A DNA stretch of 32,379 nucleotides from Planctomycetota bacterium (lineage in GTDB: Bacteria; Planctomycetota; Phycisphaerae; Phycisphaerales; Phycisphaeraceae): NCBI GenBank assembly GCA_024279275.1, contig JAJRRS010000193.1, forward strand, positions 1 to 32,379, given 5' to 3'. A model generated the notes under the pieces. It worked only from the letters and a program-made list of their open reading frames with translations. It had not been told where the DNA came from and ran no database searches. The position numbers and the translations under genes are program-made. The number at the start of each line of letters is the position of its first letter. Position 1 is the stretch's first letter. This document shows positions 29,286-32,379 of the stretch, one piece after another.

Positions 29286-30410
29286 ATGATCTGGGTATGT
29301 CTAATTATGGCGGGGGTGGCGTTCGTGGTGAGTTTCCCGCTGTCGGGGCTGATGCTGACCGCCAGCCGTCGGCTGGGGCTGGTGGACCCGTCGGGTTTTG
29401 AGAGCCACAAGCGTCACAACCGCGTGGTGCCCAACACAGGCGGGGTAGCGATCTTCGCCGGGCTGGCGATCCCGATGGCGGCCGGCCTGCTGGGGGTCTG
29501 GCTGATCCCGGACGCCTGGTGGATCAAGAACATACCGGCGGTGGCCGAGCACCTCGACGGGCTTCGACGCAGCACATCGATGGGGGGGGGGGTGCTTACC
29601 GCCGTCTGCGTGCTGCATGTGATGGGGCTGATCGCCGATAGAAGGGCGCTTGGGCCTATGGTCAAGCTGGGGGTGCAGTTGATCGTCGCGGTGGGGTTGA
29701 CGACGCTGTGTGACGTGCGGGCGATGCAGTTCTTGGATGTCTATAGCTGGTGGGGGTACTGGGTGAGCGCAGCGGTGAGCGTGACGTGGATCACAGCCAT
29801 CATCAACGCGATGAACTTCCTTGACAATATGGACGGGCTTAGCGGCGGGGTCGGCGTGATTATCGCTGGGATTTACCTCGCGGCGACGCTGATCGGCGGG
29901 CAGTGGTTCATCGCGGCGATGGCGGCGCTGTTGCTGGGGTCGCTGCTTGGGTTCCTGGCGTTTAATTTCCCCCCGGCTCGGCTCTTCATGGGCGACGCCG
30001 GCTCGCTGGTGATCGGCACTGTTTTGGCGGTGATCTCGGTCCGCACGACCTACTTCGACCCGACTTCCCAAGCACCGACACTCGGCCACTGGTACGGCGT
30101 GCTTATGCCCTTAATGGTCATGGCCATCCCGCTATACGACCTGACCAGCGTGACGGTGATCCGCTTACGGCAGGGGCTTAGCCCCTTTAAGGGCGACCAC
30201 AACCACTTCTCGCACCGGCTGGTTCGGCGCGGCTTAAGCGAACGTCGGGCTGTCCTTGTGGTCTGGGCGTGTACGCTGGCGTGCGGCCTGGGTGGGGTGG
30301 TGCTGGGATCGCTGGATCAGTGGCAAGCCATCCTGATCGCCTGTCAGACCGCAGCGATCATCGTGATGCTCGCCGCGATGGACAGCCGGGGTCGAAGGCG
30401 GCGGAGGTGA
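29286..30410 (+). CDS. WecA/MraY-type undecaprenyl-phosphate sugar-phosphate transferase
   Basis: A 374-residue polytopic enzyme of glycosyltransferase family 4, which moves a sugar-1-phosphate from UDP-sugar to undecaprenyl phosphate and starts a surface polysaccharide. HKRHNRVVPNTGGVAIFAGL (41-60), INAMNFLDNMDGLSGG (173-188), FMGDAGSLVIG and KGDHNHFSHRLVRRG are the family's cytoplasmic loops. The first Asp pair, usually DD, reads Ala117-Asp118 (GLIADRRAL), so a metal-site residue seems changed. A run of 11 G at 29582-29592 encodes part of SMGGGVL, so slippage would truncate the protein. WecA-like is more likely than MraY because of the HxH loop. Start has only a weak ribosome-binding site. 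Confidence 0.9.
   Translation: MIWVCLIMAGVAFVVSFPLSGLMLTASRRLGLVDPSGFESHKRHNRVVPNTGGVAIFAGLAIPMAAGLLGVWLIPDAWWIKNIPAVAEHLDGLRRSTSMGGGVLTAVCVLHVMGLIADRRALGPMVKLGVQLIVAVGLTTLCDVRAMQFLDVYSWWGYWVSAAVSVTWITAIINAMNFLDNMDGLSGGVGVIIAGIYLAATLIGGQWFIAAMAALLLGSLLGFLAFNFPPARLFMGDAGSLVIGTVLAVISVRTTYFDPTSQAPTLGHWYGVLMPLMVMAIPLYDLTSVTVIRLRQGLSPFKGDHNHFSHRLVRRGLSERRAVLVVWACTLACGLGGVVLGSLDQWQAILIACQTAAIIVMLAAMDSRGRRRRR
29582..29592. repeat. G11 homopolymer inside the WecA-type gene
   Basis: Eleven G in a row within codons for MGGGV (residues 99-103). The frame matches the family on both sides, so the present length is the on-state. A further G8 run (30413-30420) follows the stop codon. Confidence 0.9.
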
Positions 30411-30598
30411 GTGGGGGGGGAGATTCTCCATTGGCAAGGGTGGGTGACGCGTGGTGGGCTGTCGATGCGTCATATCATTTCCCCGACCGTGGCGTGATAT
30501 ACATCGGAACCTGCGGGCTGGCGGCCCACAGCTATAAAAGAGCGTTGCTTGAGCGTGTTTGTGTTGTGATTCGCTCCGCTCACCATATCAACAGCGAT

Positions 30599-30630
30599 AA
30601 AAAAACCCACGTTCGATTGAACGTGGGTTT
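30599..30630 (-). terminator. Rho-independent terminator of the secretin gene
   Basis: On the minus strand a 12-base-pair stem (30619-30630 with 30603-30614, containing CCCACGTTC/GAACGTGGG) and a four-base loop are followed by seven T residues. It begins 27 bases past the secretin stop. The same nine-base stem forms the tip of the hairpin at 16330-16431. Confidence 0.9.
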
Positions 30631-30656
30631 GAGGGGTTGAGTTTTGGAGTTGGTTA

Positions 30657-32379
<1,723 letters not shown>

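Noticed and set aside
29301-30089. A 262-codon minus-strand frame over the WecA-type gene
   Set aside because: Arg/His/Pro-rich low-complexity product typical of the antisense of a GC-rich gene; the plus-strand family motifs are unmistakable.
30411-30598. A coding-looking stretch after the WecA-type gene (frame giving HFPDRGVIYIGTCGLAAHSY)
   Set aside because: No start codon or ribosome-binding site in the spacer and no recognisable family; it could be a gene remnant but cannot be supported.

Overview
The window looks like a piece of a GC-rich Planctomycetota chromosome, most likely from the class Phycisphaerae. That placement is an inference. It rests on two secreted proteins that combine dockerin-like EF-hand repeats with PEP-CTERM sorting tails, a Minf_1886-family protein, secretin-type proteins with very long glycine linkers, and abundant short palindromic repeats between genes. 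No phage, plasmid, CRISPR, rRNA or tRNA gene is visible. Most genes are chromosomal housekeeping or envelope genes.

Left part (1-9966): the start of an Fe/Mn superoxide dismutase gene leaves the left edge on the minus strand. A sigma-70 family factor with a clear terminator follows, then a TPR lipoprotein divergent from a glutamine-dependent NAD synthetase. A minus-strand cluster comes next, transcribed ClC transporter - rnpA - yidD - yihY, with rnpA and yidD overlapping by an ATGA. A threonine-dehydratase-like PLP enzyme is divergent from it.

Middle part (10068-22165): minus-strand queA, tatC and a membrane protein; a plus-strand run of small membrane or secreted proteins including a thermonuclease-like nuclease; a minus-strand run (AI-2E family exporter, a truncated secretin relative, a Minf_1886 protein, an unknown protein); then a queuosine-precursor transporter and 5-formyltetrahydrofolate cyclo-ligase on the plus strand. 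queA and the transporter together suggest queuosine made at least partly by salvage.

Right part (22189-32379): a secreted protein of mosaic composition, an aspartate/aromatic aminotransferase, two adjacent dockerin/PEP-CTERM proteins (one LamG-like, one a family-10-like glycoside hydrolase), a four-helix membrane protein, a WecA/MraY-type sugar-phosphate transferase carrying an 11-G run, and a secretin running off the right edge.

The most unusual content is repeat biology. A G-rich 9-12 nt repeat has entered variable loops of four conserved proteins and one intergenic region. Two copies of a long imperfect hairpin repeat are present, one of which supplies the last 19 residues of the queuosine transporter. 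Other notable items are long G homopolymers, a 26-bp-arm AT-rich palindrome beside a tiny candidate gene, and a secretin paired with a barrel-less paralogue. All calls were made by reading the sequence, with no database search.
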